DNA from: Codonopsis lanceolata
Lineage: Eukaryota > Streptophyta > Magnoliopsida > Asterales > Campanulaceae
Direction: 5' to 3'
Assembly (NCBI GenBank): GCA_013146195.2
Contig: CM028379.1
Span: forward strand, 55,377,693-55,441,692
DNA length: 64,000 bases
A program made the position numbers and the translations under genes. This document shows positions 21,892-33,071 of this stretch, piece by piece (positions within the stretch are counted from its first letter, which is position 1; each line of letters begins with the position of its first letter). The notes under the pieces were generated by a model. The model ran no database searches and was not told where the DNA came from. It saw nothing but the letters and a program-made list of their open reading frames with translations.

Positions 21892-24057
21892 TGTAACACC
21901 CGAGAATTGCATATTTTATTAATTGTGCATTAGGGTGCATTAACATGATTAATTACGTGCTACGTGTTATATTTAATGTGTTTATGTGTTTTGTGTTGTG
22001 TACTTGGGTAATTTCCCTACAAGATTCCATTTGAGCTCAAGATGTGTTGGACTTGATGTGTGACGTATTTAAAGTTCATATTGGAGTTTGGTTACGTTAG
22101 TTATGATTTATAATGTTTGAATAAGAAATGACACGTTAGAAAATATATATTTTCAGCTAGATTGACCTGACGTGTATTGTACGTTACGTGTTTCTTTTTA
22201 TATTGTTAAAGTAAAATTTTATTTTAACATTGACTAATTAATAATGATTAGTAAGTGTTTAATTGGTTTGACGAGGTTGATTATTGACCAACCAATGAGA
22301 TTTATGCTTCAAAGTGACTAACCAATTATTTTGTTATTTTATTGTAACATAAGTGACTATTTGCTTGGGTTTGGGAGGATGACATTACAAATTGAAAAAA
22401 AAAGAAGAAGCCCGTTTTGTTTTTATTTCCTTTGAGTTGGGTGGTTGGTGGGATAGCTTTCCCCATCTCTCTTTAGCAGTGAACAACGAGTTTCAAACTC
22501 ATTTTCTTTCGCTCTTTCTTCATTTGGCCGCAATGAGAGAGAGTTTTATAGGTTTTAATCTTCTTCGCTCGATTGGTTAACGAAATATGGAGTATGAATA
22601 ATTTAATTACGAATATGGAGTAATTAATTGTAAACGATTGTTTTTACCGATAACATACATGAACTGTGGGCTACTCCCATATAATTTATTTTGAATATGG
22701 AGTATGAATAATTTAATTACGAATTACTATTAATTGTAATTGATTAATGTGTTAAATGGGTTTAAACCATTCTTATGCCAAGTAATACGTTGGTGAGATT
22801 GTTTTGAGATGAATCATGTAAGTCGCGGTGATGCCCGAAATTTATAAATATTAAACGAATGACTCAATAAAGTCGATTTAGTGACAATAAAATATAACAA
22901 GTGACGTGCTCGATTCCTACAATAATATGCAATACTTTGGTGTAGTTTATGATATGTAAAATATTACATACCTTGGTATTTGTGTGTAAGCAAATAAATG
23001 CTTAAGCGTTTATTTATAGGCAAATAAGCATGCTTGTTACGTGTGTTGAGCTCCCCTACTTTGGGACTCGACGGTTGTGTTTATTAGCAAGTAAACATCT
23101 ACTTGTGCATCGCATTGAATCCAGCTGGCATATGTGGTTGTGTCGACAATGGGACGGCAATAGTCTTTACGATAATTAAATCTCGTGATCGCTACGGGTT
23201 GTTGCATGGGTCTCTCCCTTGTTATTCGCCGTGACAAGGATGTAACCTTGTTAGAGCAATTCACATGACAAACAGAAGGCTAGACTCTTGGGTAAAACTC
23301 GGGGTAATGAGACTCCTGGTTAAGTCCCAAGGTCATTGGTTCTGGATACTATTGGGTTCAGACATGGTTCAGCATGTGATCAGACATGTATCAGCATGTG
23401 TACTGCAGCAGCAACACAGCTCTGGTATTTGAGATACAAGCCGAGACGGAAAGCTTGCCTACAGTTGCATATCCTAATTATGTGTTTAATTACGTTGAGT
23501 CAATGTGCATTATAACATGATCAACATGATATGTGCAAGTATATGTACAACTATACTTGATTTACATATGTGTTTATAACAAGTGCATAACAGCATGCCA
23601 TGTAGTTGCATATAGTAACTTACTGAGTTATCACTCACCCCGTTCCCTTTATTTGTTTTCCTTAGATCCCATCCAGGCAGGGAGTTCGAGGTGAGGCTGG
23701 CGAGGCAATCGTGTACAGCAGGTTGTCTTTTATTATGTAGCTCCATAGGAGTTTGTATTTGTATAGTGTGAGGATGAGTTGTTGTTATGTAGAGTTATAT
23801 AAGCTCTATTTTGGGTATTTTGACGTTACTAGTCTTGTACTATTTTTTGATGTCGGAGTTTAACTTCGTGCATGTGTATTATATTACACTAGTTGGTTGG
23901 TTGTGGTGTTTATATTAATCACATGAGAGACTATGCTTTATAAGGTGATTTTATTAGCCTATTATTAGTGGGGGCTCTGCAAGTGTTTTGTTGTTTTATA
24001 TGTTTGTTCGACGCTCGACCCGAGGCTCGTATATAGATTGGGGGTCGGGTCGTCGCA
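21892..24057 (+). repeat. chromovirus 5' LTR (2166 bp)
   Basis: Begins TGTAACACCCGAGAATTGC and ends GGTCGGGTCGTCGCA directly before the primer site. An internal direct duplication of AATATGGAGTATGAATAAT lies at about 22586 and 22695. Confidence 0.8.
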
Positions 24058-24059
24058 GT

Positions 24060-24073
24060 TGGTATTAGAGCCA
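24060..24073 (+). other. chromovirus primer-binding site
   Basis: TGGTATTAGAGCCA differs by one base from the usual TGGTATCAGAGCCA site for initiator tRNA-Met. Confidence 0.8.
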
Positions 24074-24177
24074 GGGTAGTTGTCGGCTAGGATAGGATCT
24101 TTGGCCTAGTTGGGTTAAGTGTAGGTTGGTGTGTTTTATGATTTTCTTACGCCGAGTTTTTATGTGTAGGTGTAAGA

Positions 24178-25430
24178 ATGATGCGTACTAGGAAAGGTGC
24201 TAACACTGATAGGGTTGATCCGAGTGTGAATGATGGCGATGAGGGCGCCGAGAATAATAACCATATACGTGATGAACAACCTAGGCAGATATTGGGCAAT
24301 GAATAGCCAAAACCTGTCCTGAATAATCAGGAAGGGGATCTGATAAATGTGCTTTAGTTACTGACTAGAATGGTAGCTGATATGGGCCAGCAGCAGGGTA
24401 ATGCACATGTTCTTGAGGATCCTGCACCACAGTCACTCGAAAGAGCATCGCAGCCTGGGATTATATTACAGAGCCTGAGAGACATGTAACTACTATGCTT
24501 GATAGATTTCTGAAAATGAAACCTTGTCGTTTTGATGGTGAACCAAATGCCAAAAAAGCTTAAAGATGGGTTGAAAGCATGGTTAAGATATTCAGAGCAC
24601 TTAAGAGTAGTGATGAAGATAAGATGAACTGTGCAGTGTACAAGCTTGAGGGTGATGCTGTTCATTGGTGGCAGGTATTATTGGAGAGTTGGGAGCGAGA
24701 CATGGTGACATAGACTTGGGCTACTTTCTTGCTTGAGTTTAAGGCTTAGTATATTCCGAGAGCTATTCGCGGTAAACGTGAGGCAAAGTTTATTGCACCT
24801 TTGGGCGAGCAGGTAATCTAACGGTGGCGCAAGATTCACCAAGTTTACGCAATTGCTCGATATTGTGCTTATCTTGTACCTGATGAAGAAAGGAAGATAA
24901 AAAATTTGTGAAAGGATTGAAGACAGAATACCTGAGGCAATTGTTATCTTTGCGACTTATGGACTACAGGGAGGCAGTTGACAGGGCCTATGGTATTGAA
25001 CGTGATATTGAGGAGCACCGTGGTAAGGCCATTTCTGATGTGAAGCCACAGGGCCAGAGTCAGTGGCGTGGATAGAATTCTGGTAGCTACCGCAAACATG
25101 GTACATGTGGGCAGAAAAAATCCCAGCCTAGTGAGAAAGAAGGTACTTCTTCCTCTACTGTCCAGAACTGATCGAATTCAGGGTTAGTTTGTACTTACTG
25201 CTCGAAGCCAGGGCATACAGAGGACAGATGTTACTTGAAGCAGCGAGAGTGCTATAATTGTGGCATGAAGGGTCACATGAGGAAAGATTGCTCCAAACCT
25301 CAGGGTAGTCAGTCTGTAGGTATGGTGACACAGTTGTCTTGGTCTAAGAGGGATAGCAACGGGAGACCTAAAGTTCAGGGTCGTGTATTTGCCTTAGATC
25401 AGAGGGGTGTTCCAGAGTCTACCACCATAA
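24178..25430 (+). pseudogene. chromovirus gag (broken)
   Basis: Starts MMRTRKGANTDRVDPSVND and hits a stop after about 42 codons. Later frames read HVTTMLDRFLKMKPCRFDGE, KMNCAVYKLEGDAVHWWQ and FIAPLGEQ, the core of the retrotransposon gag domain (WW...F...Y.P layout), with further stops. Near the end come two CCHC zinc knuckles, CTYCSKPGHTEDRC and CYNCGMKGHMRKDC (about 25190-25292). Gag forms the particle and the knuckles bind RNA. Several in-frame stops show the copy is dead. Confidence 0.85.
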
Positions 25431-25503
25431 TAGGAGGTACACTTACTGTATTCGGTGCAAAAGCACGTGTTCTTATAGATCCTGGTTCATCACATTCATA
25501 CGA
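25431..25503 (+). pseudogene. chromovirus protease, truncated start
   Basis: FGAKARVLIDPGSSHSY contains the active-site motif D-P-G-(A/S)-S/T-H-S typical of plant chromovirus aspartic proteases. The sequence leaves the element immediately after. Confidence 0.75.
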
Positions 25504-26180
25504 GTTGAAATTTGGGCAGTGTAACTGCTTGTATTTGTTGCTTTTCACGTCGGGATTTGGGCGGTGTGACTGCTGTATTTGTTGCTTTCCACCTTTCTAT
25601 TCGGGCGGCGTAACTGCTTGTATTTGTTGAAAATATTGATGTCGTGTCTGAATTTCGGCATCGTGACTGTAGCGTTGGCGACTTTTTGCGACCGGGTTTA
25701 AGGTGAGAACCTAATTGGTTAACTAGGTTTCTATTTGGACGGAGTTTAGGAATGTTTAGGGAGGATTTCTTCAACCTAAAGGGGAGAAGGATTTCTACAG
25801 CTTAACAGCGAGAGAGCGAGATAGTTTCTCCGTAAAATTTATGCGTTGATTTCTCTGTTAAATGTTCCTCTGTTTGCACTAAGGGGAGCCTCTATTTATA
25901 GGCGACGAAGGAGGAGTCTTAATCACGAAGGAAGAAGACAGATATTTTGCATTTGAGCTTTGATAAGTTGTACCACGCACTGGAAAAGTGGTACTTTAGA
26001 AGGAAAACAGTAGGCCCAAAAACGAAAATGGGCACTGCTTATTACAGAAGTGGGCGCGGCGCCCAGAATTGTAGTGGGTGGCGTCTTGACTTGTTTTTAC
26101 CCTTTGGGAATTTACACTTTTCCCCTTTTTGTTTCATCGTTTGTCTTTTCCTTTTTTTGACTCTTTGGTCCCCCTGAAAG
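25504..26180 (-). repeat. LTR-like insertion (minus orientation) with a 45 bp minisatellite
   Basis: Three units of about 45 bp (starts 25511, 25556 and 25600; core TTTGGGCGGTGTGACTGC) are followed by sequence that on the minus strand has a TATA-like CCTATAAATAGAGGC (about 25890-25905) and a GGGCGCGGCGCCC palindrome (about 26053). This looks like an LTR fragment of another element. I could not fix both ends. Confidence 0.4.
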
Positions 26181-26289
26181 TTAATGTCCGTTAGTCCTTT
26201 TGAATTGATCTATGGATATATTCAGTTTTAACGGTGTGTTCTTTTGCTTCATCTGCTCATTCTTCTTCTTTTACTTTGTTCACCCGAAA

Positions 26290-27005
26290 ACACAAAACAA
26301 TATGAAGTCGTAAGAGAGTGGGGAATTGAGTGACGAGGAAGAATGATAGTTACTACATATTGTTTCTTTATCACTCGAACTTCCCACTCTTTTACTAATT
26401 CATATCATGATGCTACTGTTGTTCTTCTTATTTCATTATTTGTGTTTGTGTGATTCAAAATAGATTTAAAGTGTTTTGTGTTGTTATGCATGTAAATTGT
26501 TCAATAAAATGCCTGACCATAATTTTTTTCGTTGTTGTATACTTTTTGGAATATGGATGCATTAATTTTGAATCACAATGCATCTTTTGTGAATCATGAT
26601 GTATCGGTTTTGATTTTGGGATGTAGGAAAGATGCATATACATTTTGAATCATTTGTTGATTGTGTACTGAAAAAAAGGTAGATAAGGTCTGGTAATTTA
26701 TATTTTATGCATCGCGGTGCAAAATTAAATAAAATAATTTCAAACTGATTCATCGCGGTGTAAAATTTTATACAACGCGATACAAAATTGAATTAAGAAA
26801 ATAATTTGATGCATCGCGGTGTAAAAATTGATCCAATTAAATTGATGCATCACAGTGCATTTGAGTGAGTGATCCGTAGCGCGACTCAGGTTCATTAAGG
26901 CTATCATATTCTTTTTGCCCCCCAAAAGAACTATTCGTTCGAATAAAACGATGATGGACTGGAGTGGTTATAAACTTCTAAAAAGGGATCAACCGAATTT
27001 CACCA
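26290..27005 (+). repeat. GGCCGGTCC-family copy f with TGCATCGCGGTGCA words
   Basis: Closely parallels copy a: a GAATGATAGTTACTACATA core between inverted pyrimidine/purine arms (about 26340-26390), ATGCATTAATTTTGAATCAC near 26565, then the right-end block GTGATCCGTAGCGCGACTC, GGTTCATTAAGG, TTTTTGCCCCCCAAAAG and an eroded end. Between 26700 and 26860 there are five variants of TGCATCGCGGTGCA. Confidence 0.55.
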
Positions 27006-27245
27006 AAGTTTTTAATCGCTCTGCTCTTATTATTTTTTATAAATGGAAAAAGTCACTTCTTACATCGCGATGCACAAAATATTTCATTGCGATGCATAAC
27101 TTGTACATTGCAATGTATGAAGTGCTTCAATTTGTGCTTTACGATTCACAAACTCTTGCATCGCGATGCATGAAATGACTTTTTTCGATTTTAGAAAAAG
27201 GGAGCAGAGCTGTTAAAAATTTTTAAAAAGGAATCGACCCGAATT
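27003..27245. repeat. small foldback with TGCATCGCGATGCA palindromes
   Basis: The arms GTTTTTAATCGCTCTGCTC and GAGCAGAGCTGTTAAAAAT are inverted. Between them lie ACATCGCGATGCAC, TTGCGATGCATAA, ATTGCAATGTATGAA and TGCATCGCGATGCA, so the interior is itself a set of near-palindromes. The right arm ends with the family terminus GGAATCGACCCGAATTTC. Confidence 0.6.
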
Positions 27246-27381
27246 TCTACCAATCTACTTGCGTCTACACTAGTTTAATTAATACTTTTGCTAGTAAAAA
27301 TGATGATAGATGAGTGTTAAATCAATTGTTAACAATTTTAATGAAAAAATAATAATACTTTTGACGGTCTTCCTCTCTTAG

Positions 27382-28316
27382 GTTCTGTTTGTTTCGCGGA
27401 AAATGATTTTCACAAAATGATTTTTGAAAAATGATTTCCACAAAATGATTTCCAGAAAATGAAAAGATTGCACTTTCAGATGTTTGGTAAATCTTTTGAA
27501 AATATGTCGGAAAACATTTTCGGGTATTTGGCAAACATACGGAAAATGTTACAGAAAACAATATATGAATAAATTCAAAAAGTATATTATAATATTAGCG
27601 TCCATATTAAATATAAGATAGTGTTAAACTGTAAGTTATTTTCTTTTCATAACCCTCAATTTATCGTTATTGATGTCAAATCAATAATTTCCATCTTTTA
27701 AAAAAGAAAAATTGGAACAATGTTTGAGACGTCTCTAAATAATATAGTTGACACTAATTTTAGGATATAGTGAACAATTATTAAAATTCTCCGTTCCACC
27801 CAAAGAGTCCCTATTTGAAAAGTCTAATTATTAAGAGATATATTAATGTCATTAAAGTTAGTCGTAATTATAAAAATAGTTAAGAACAAATAATGTACTT
27901 ACGACACAAGTGAAGGATAAAGATGAAATGTTATAAAAATTGTAAACATAATTTTTTAAAGTGGACTTTTTGAGTGAAACATCCCAAAAGTAGACTCTTT
28001 GCTTGGAACGGAGGGAGTAGTTTTTATATAGTGTGCACAAACTAAATTTATATTTTTAAACAAGTTATTTATTGAATGAAATATTGTGCGTGTATAAATA
28101 TGTGTAATTGTGGATGGGGGCAGAGGGGGTGCTCGAAAATTTATAAAATGACTTATGGAAAATAAATCTGTAAGTCATTTGTCGGAAAAGAAAACTTCAT
28201 TTTACGTTGAGTCAAAAAAAACTTTTACGTTAACTACATTTTCATAAGATTGCCAAACACCGAAAAATGAGGAAAATGTTTTGCAAAAATCATTTTCTGT
28301 GAAACAAACGAAGTTG
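27382..28316. mobile_element. hAT-like non-autonomous element with nested Stowaway
   Basis: Left GTTCTGTTTGTTTCGCGG with AAAATGATTTT repeats is inverse to right CATTTTCTGTGAAACAAACG. It resembles the widespread GTTTGTTTCACGGAAAATG plant MITE type. A Stowaway (27789-28017) is inserted inside. The target duplication is not clear. Confidence 0.5.
27789..28017. mobile_element. Stowaway-like MITE, 229 bp
   Basis: CTCCGTTCCACCCAAAGAG at the left and CTTTGCTTGGAACGGAGGGAG at the right are inverted, with TA on the right. The left end has lost a few bases. Confidence 0.7.
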
Positions 28317-28386
28317 CTTTTTATATATAGTATATGTTTGATTTTGGTTCTTAAATGGAAAGAGTAAGGGTAAGAGTTAAAAATAT

Positions 28387-29926
28387 GGTGAAATTCGGGC
28401 TAGTACCTTGTAGTGAAATGTTAACCAAAAAAGTCCATGATATATTTTTTAAATTGCTAAAGTATATTTTTATGGGGGAAAATGACGAAGATACCATTAA
28501 TAAACAAAGACGCATAAAGCCCCCGTCCAAAATGGGGAATCACAATGCGCAATTTTGGCATCAGAATGCAAAATTGTAATTTGCCATCAAATATGTCTAA
28601 ATTGGGCATCGCAATGCACAAATTTAGCATCGGAATACACAAATTGAAGTCTGTCACCAAATATATATCCAAAATTAGGCATCGCTATGCATAAATTGAA
28701 GTCTGTCACCAAATATATATACAAAATTGGGCATCACCATACACAAATTGAAGTCTGCCAGCAAATATACCCAAAATTGGGCATCACAATGCACAAGTTG
28801 ACATTGGAATACACAAATTGAAGTCTGCCACCAAATATACCAAAAATTGGGCATCACAATCCACAAATTTGGCATCATAATGCATAAATTGAAGTCTGCC
28901 ACCAAATATGCCCAAAGTTGGGCATCGCAATACACAAACATTTCTTGACTTTAACCTCGTCTTCCATACAGCCACAGATATATAATAGCTTAAGGCTAGA
29001 CCTTCTCGATTGCCCAAGAGGGAATCAAGGCCCAAGGTCTAGAAAGATGAGAAGACTTATTCCTGGCAGATAACGAAGCTCTGATGCATAGAAAGGGGCT
29101 GGTGTGTAGCGAACTCTGGTGTTGGAAATGAATTAATGTAGATTATAGTGGAGAGATATTGACAACCAAATTACAGAATCACGCGACAGTACACCTCAAG
29201 CAAATAAGGACCGCAAGTTTCTTAGCTTCTGCAAATGAATTAAAGTAGATTATAGTGGAGAGATATTGACAATCAAAACTCCGGTGCTTGCATCGCAACT
29301 CGCCTTGCGAAAAAATCAATGCAGCCGTCTTTTTTTCCTCAACTGCTGTCTGCTGCCGCTGGAGAAGGAGATGCTTCCCTTCCAGATTCTATTTACTGGA
29401 GATACGGATCTCCAATATATTTTAAGATCGTCAGGGAGACCAAAGAAATCAACCATTAGAATCTCACCAGGAAAGAATAAGATACCTATCTTTTATATCC
29501 AAGCTCATAGGCCTTTTGCGATAGGCTTACTTTTTAGGAGGAGCTTTAGCTGTGAACTATTCTCTCTGTTTCCTAGCAACAAGTAATTTTTCTTCTTTCT
29601 AAGGGGTTTAGAAGGTGAACTCTCTTCCAGATCTATGCTAGTCCCTTCTTTTTTTCCTCTCCAGTCGCTTCTTCTCTGGTGCTTGAATATCATAACAGCT
29701 TTCCTTCTCCGGTGTACCTGTTAGAGTATGTCAGATTCATTTTTATTTGTTTTCGTTCTCATTCATGTAGCAGTGAATCAGGTTTGTGGGGAATGACTAT
29801 GGAATTTTGGAGGAGGAGGAGGGGCATTTTAGGAAAAAATAATGAAAATTGATTTATGCAATTGAAAAATAAATGTATTTGAGCGGTTATAATTTCCACA
29901 AAAAGGACTGACCCACAATTATTCCT
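28387..29926. mobile_element. GGCCGGTCC-family foldback element, copy g (complete, about 1.5 kb)
   Basis: The left end GAAATTCGGGCTAGTACC with a GAAAATGACGAAGATACC block is inverse to the right end (GCGGTTATAATTTCC ... GGACTGACCCACAATTATT). Flanking 9-mers TAAAAATAT and TAAAATTTT match at 7 of 9. It contains the 28530-28940 minisatellite and a direct duplication of GTAGATTATAGTGGAGAG (29137 and 29240). The open frame at 29266-29586 shows no known domain. Confidence 0.5.
28530..28940. repeat. minisatellite, about 48 bp unit, eight to nine copies
   Basis: The unit combines AAATTGGGCATCACAATGCA, CACAAATTGAAGTCTG and CCACCAAATAT, with substitutions between copies. The same unit occurs at about 19565-19735. 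Confidence 0.8.
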
Positions 29927-31690
29927 TAAAATTTTGGCTTAGGGCCCAAAAACACGGGGACAGCCCGGTTGTTCCGTGGTCAAGAAGTAAACAAAATACT
30001 TCATCTTTTCTGGGTAAAATGTTTACTATTTAATTTTGTGATGTTATCACTTAAAAGTCTCACTTTAAAAAATTAAGGCATAAAAGTTCCATTTTATTAT
30101 TAATGAGCTACTAAAAATATTATTTTCTTAAAAAGTTTGACTTTCAAGAGAAGATTCTTTGCCCTAAACGAAGGAAGTAATTCATAATATTTTCATGCTC
30201 TTTGTGCAAAGATCATTTTATGTTATTGTCGACTTTCTAGCACCAATTCCAGTCTTGATTTTGAATGCGCGCGTTCCTCAAGAGTTCTTTGTAGAAGGAT
30301 TATGCTTGCTCTGATTGGACCTCACATAATTAATTTACTTGTGTTTCCATTTGATCTTTCGTTTTTGTAGGACGAAATACATTTTACATATGAATAAATT
30401 CCCTCTCCATCCATTTCTTTGACATCTTTGTTTCACCGACATGACAATTTGGGATACAGTTCTTCTCTTTTTGTCATTCTCCATTAATGGAATGAAAATC
30501 TTTTCGGAAGAATATTGGGATACAATTTTCTACTTTCATCTTGCTCTTGGTTCATTATATTCTTTAAAGAGTTTCCTAAAGAAAATTAATGGGATAATGA
30601 AAGAATGACAGAACCACAATACACAGAATCCATGAAGTAACAAGTGCTGATAACATGTCAAAAAAGACGACAGAAACCTCCTTTAGAGCTATTTTTAAAA
30701 AACTTTTTTGACAAAAGATGGAACCCAAAGAACTAAACATCTGGTTAAGATTGTTTGTTTGACAGAACTTTTAGAGTCGATCTCCTGACGAATATGATAA
30801 ATTGTGTACTGTATAGCTTGCCAAGTATCAACTAATTAGCAGCAGAAACGTAATTCCGACGTTTCAACCCAAAACTTAGACAGTATACCTATCCTCACGC
30901 GGGGGCGGGATAGGCACATCATGAATCATGTGTTAGAGCTGTAAAGTGATTCGATTCTGTAGACGCACCAAGAGGGATTTTGTATATATATGGAGGCCAA
31001 TTAGCTGTGATTATTATACGAACTTACGAAAGATTTTTGTCACAATTATGTGAATGTTCAAGTCCATCATTCTAGCATTAAGGGGACAAAATGATGGGAA
31101 GCAAAGAAATATAAGTTTACTTTCTCCTAAAATATCCATGCAGTTCCATTACAGGGAGACATAGTGCACTACTTCTCTCAATCTATGAAACATTTACTTT
31201 TGGCTCTCTATCCCCTCCTCACATTCTATTTTATTCAGCCGAGACCATGTCGAATATATACTATTAGTAAGTGTCAGATGAACTAATAACATCAATTATT
31301 GAGGCGATTTGCCTACGACGTTACAATTAGTACTAATTCGGCATGCCAAGTACGCTTGCTGTGAGGGTCTAAGAATCCTCTTTCTCTCTCAGTATATGTT
31401 ACACATATACTTGTATCTCTATTTTCTGTTTAGTTTACTCGTTTTTCTGCGCAAAATTTGCTTCTTCCAAACCAAGTGCATATATACAAACCTGCACGCG
31501 CAAAGCCACTGAATGAAAAAGCTCGCAAATTAATATTCAACGCACCCTATAGTAGTCTATATCAGAAACACTCCTGGACCCAGATTCCCGAACACGCCCA
31601 CGCCACCCGAATCCCCTCAAACGATTAAAAACATGTAAAAAATGAAAGTCTTATGAAGTTTGCATACCAACATGCGATCATTTGATTTTT
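29927..31690. other. no gene recognised
   Basis: Only a Stowaway-like remnant (about 30010-30178, ending CCCTAAACGAAGGAAG) was seen. Open frames such as 31309-31512 are hydrophobic and uninformative. Confidence 0.5.
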
Positions 31691-31699
31691 TTCTAACTT

Positions 31700-31990
31700 A
31701 TGGTAGGCCCATTTGGAGTAAAGCCACCAGGATATAGTCAATCCTAATCAACATACATTGAAACTCATTCATTTTTATAACCTCTTATGATAATCTTTAT
31801 TTCTCCACCTTCTCCTTTGATGGAATCTGCTCCCTCCTATTTTCATATTTTTAGCAAAAACAAAGGAAGATGGCTCCATATAATGGACACAATCCATATT
31901 TAAAAAGGTTTTTGTTCAAGCTGGTCTTACCTACAATGGTCCCATATGTTAACAGAAGTGGTTGCACGACATGACTGCAGAAAGGTACCT
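31700..31990 (+). repeat. local duplication, copy 1
   Basis: Shares with 32640-32900 the ordered words TGAAACTCATTCATTTTTAT, GAAGATGGCTCCATAT, ATGGTCCCATATG and CAGAAAGGTAC, separated by diverged sequence. The repeated AAGATGGCTCCATAT could be an old exon start. No product is recognised. Confidence 0.55.
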
Positions 31991-32278
31991 CTCATGCATG
32001 TTACTCAATTTACTTTATATTAAAGTGCAAATAAGATACTGTTTAAGCAGAATAATCTTAGCTTCTTCTTCCTCATCATGTCGAAATACTGTTGTCCCCC
32101 AAACCTTAACATAATTGCATTGAGAATTAATATTATTTTTTTCTAATTAAATTAATTACATCTTAATTCGACGGTGCCGAACATATAAAAATTACTATTA
32201 ATTGCATTTTCCTGTAAGCGCTCACATATGAGGGGAGGGGGGGTGCAGTGGACGCAGAACTTTGAGATTATTCATAAT

Positions 32279-32450
32279 GGGTAATGTTTGGGTCATTCTT
32301 ATTTTGTATCAAAATATGAGTACTTTATGATGTGGTACACTCTCATAGGTTGGACATTTTGTGGGTCCCACCACTCCAACTATTGAGAGTGTGCCACGTC
32401 ATAGAGTACCCATATTTTGGTACAAAATGAGAGTGGCTCTAGCATTACCC
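32279..32450. mobile_element. Mutator-type foldback MITE, 172 bp
   Basis: Nearly a full palindrome: GGGTAATG at the left, CATTACCC at the right, and arms of about 80 bp (TTTGTATCAAAATATGAGTA against TACCCATATTTTGGTACAAA). It is flanked by an exact 9 bp duplication ATTCATAAT (32270-32278, 32451-32459). Confidence 0.88.
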
Positions 32451-32639
32451 ATTCATAATATTTATTGATCATATGTTTGCTGGAGTCAATATTGATTCCG
32501 AAACATTCTATAGACCTTTTGATGCATCACATATTCAAGATGATTATTGGGCAATAATCAATCGGACATTTTGAGCATGACTAGTAATAATCTTCTCTCA
32601 TTTTGTCAGACTCGTCATAGATCTGCAGATAGAACTTCA

Positions 32640-32900
32640 TTGTTGTTCAATGTGTTGGGTTGGTTGTCGGGGACGGAAGTTCTGTAGCAGTTGACTGGCA
32701 TGGTCGTCTCTGCTTCAATTTCCATTCATTGAAGCTCGTTCATTTTTATAATCTCTTTGATGGTCGTCTCTAGCTTCTTTCTTTTATTCTTTTCCAAATC
32801 GTACATGAAGATGGCTCCATATGTAAGCAGCCACTGGTGTTAGTTTTAATGGTCCCATATGTAAGCCACATAGGCTGCATGATGCGACTTCAGAAAGGTA
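32640..32900 (+). repeat. local duplication, copy 2
   Basis: See copy 1 at 31700. Its left part (GGTTGTCGGGGACGGAAG, GTAGCAGTTGACTGGCATGG) is also repeated at about 34150-34265. Confidence 0.55.
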
Positions 32901-32925
32901 CGTTTATACCTTGGGATTTGGTTTG

Positions 32926-33062
32926 GGGTAATACTTGTCTACTCTCATTTTGCACTAAATTATAGATACTTTATGATATGACATACTCTCATTGGCTGGA
33001 GTACTCTGACCCACAAAATGTCTATATTTTGGTGCAAAATAAGAGTGACCCTAGCATTGTCC
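32926..33062. mobile_element. Mutator-type foldback MITE, second copy, 137 bp
   Basis: Starts GGGTAATAC and ends GCATTGTCC, with arms that match the 32279-32450 element. Flanking TTTGGTTTG and TTTGGATTG agree at 8 of 9. Confidence 0.75.
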
Positions 33063-33071
33063 TTTGGATTG

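Larger units (their letters stand above)
21892..25503 (+). mobile_element. Tekay/Del-like Ty3/gypsy chromovirus, 5' part
   Basis: A 2166 bp LTR, a PBS, a degenerate gag with two zinc knuckles and the protease start occur in the right order. The element breaks off at about 25503 inside protease, where unrelated repeat DNA begins, and its 3' LTR is not in the window. It inserted into the Tat pol fragment, so it is the younger of the two. The assignment to Tekay/Del rests on the LTR length, the TGTAACACCC start and the DPG-type protease motif, and is an inference. Confidence 0.75.

Noticed and set aside
28530..28940. CRISPR-like regular repeats
   Set aside because: The units are contiguous and diverged, without unique spacers, and the DNA is plant nuclear.
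29266..29586. 106-residue open frame
   Set aside because: It lies inside a GGCCGGTCC-family element, has no domain, and overlaps an equally open antisense frame.
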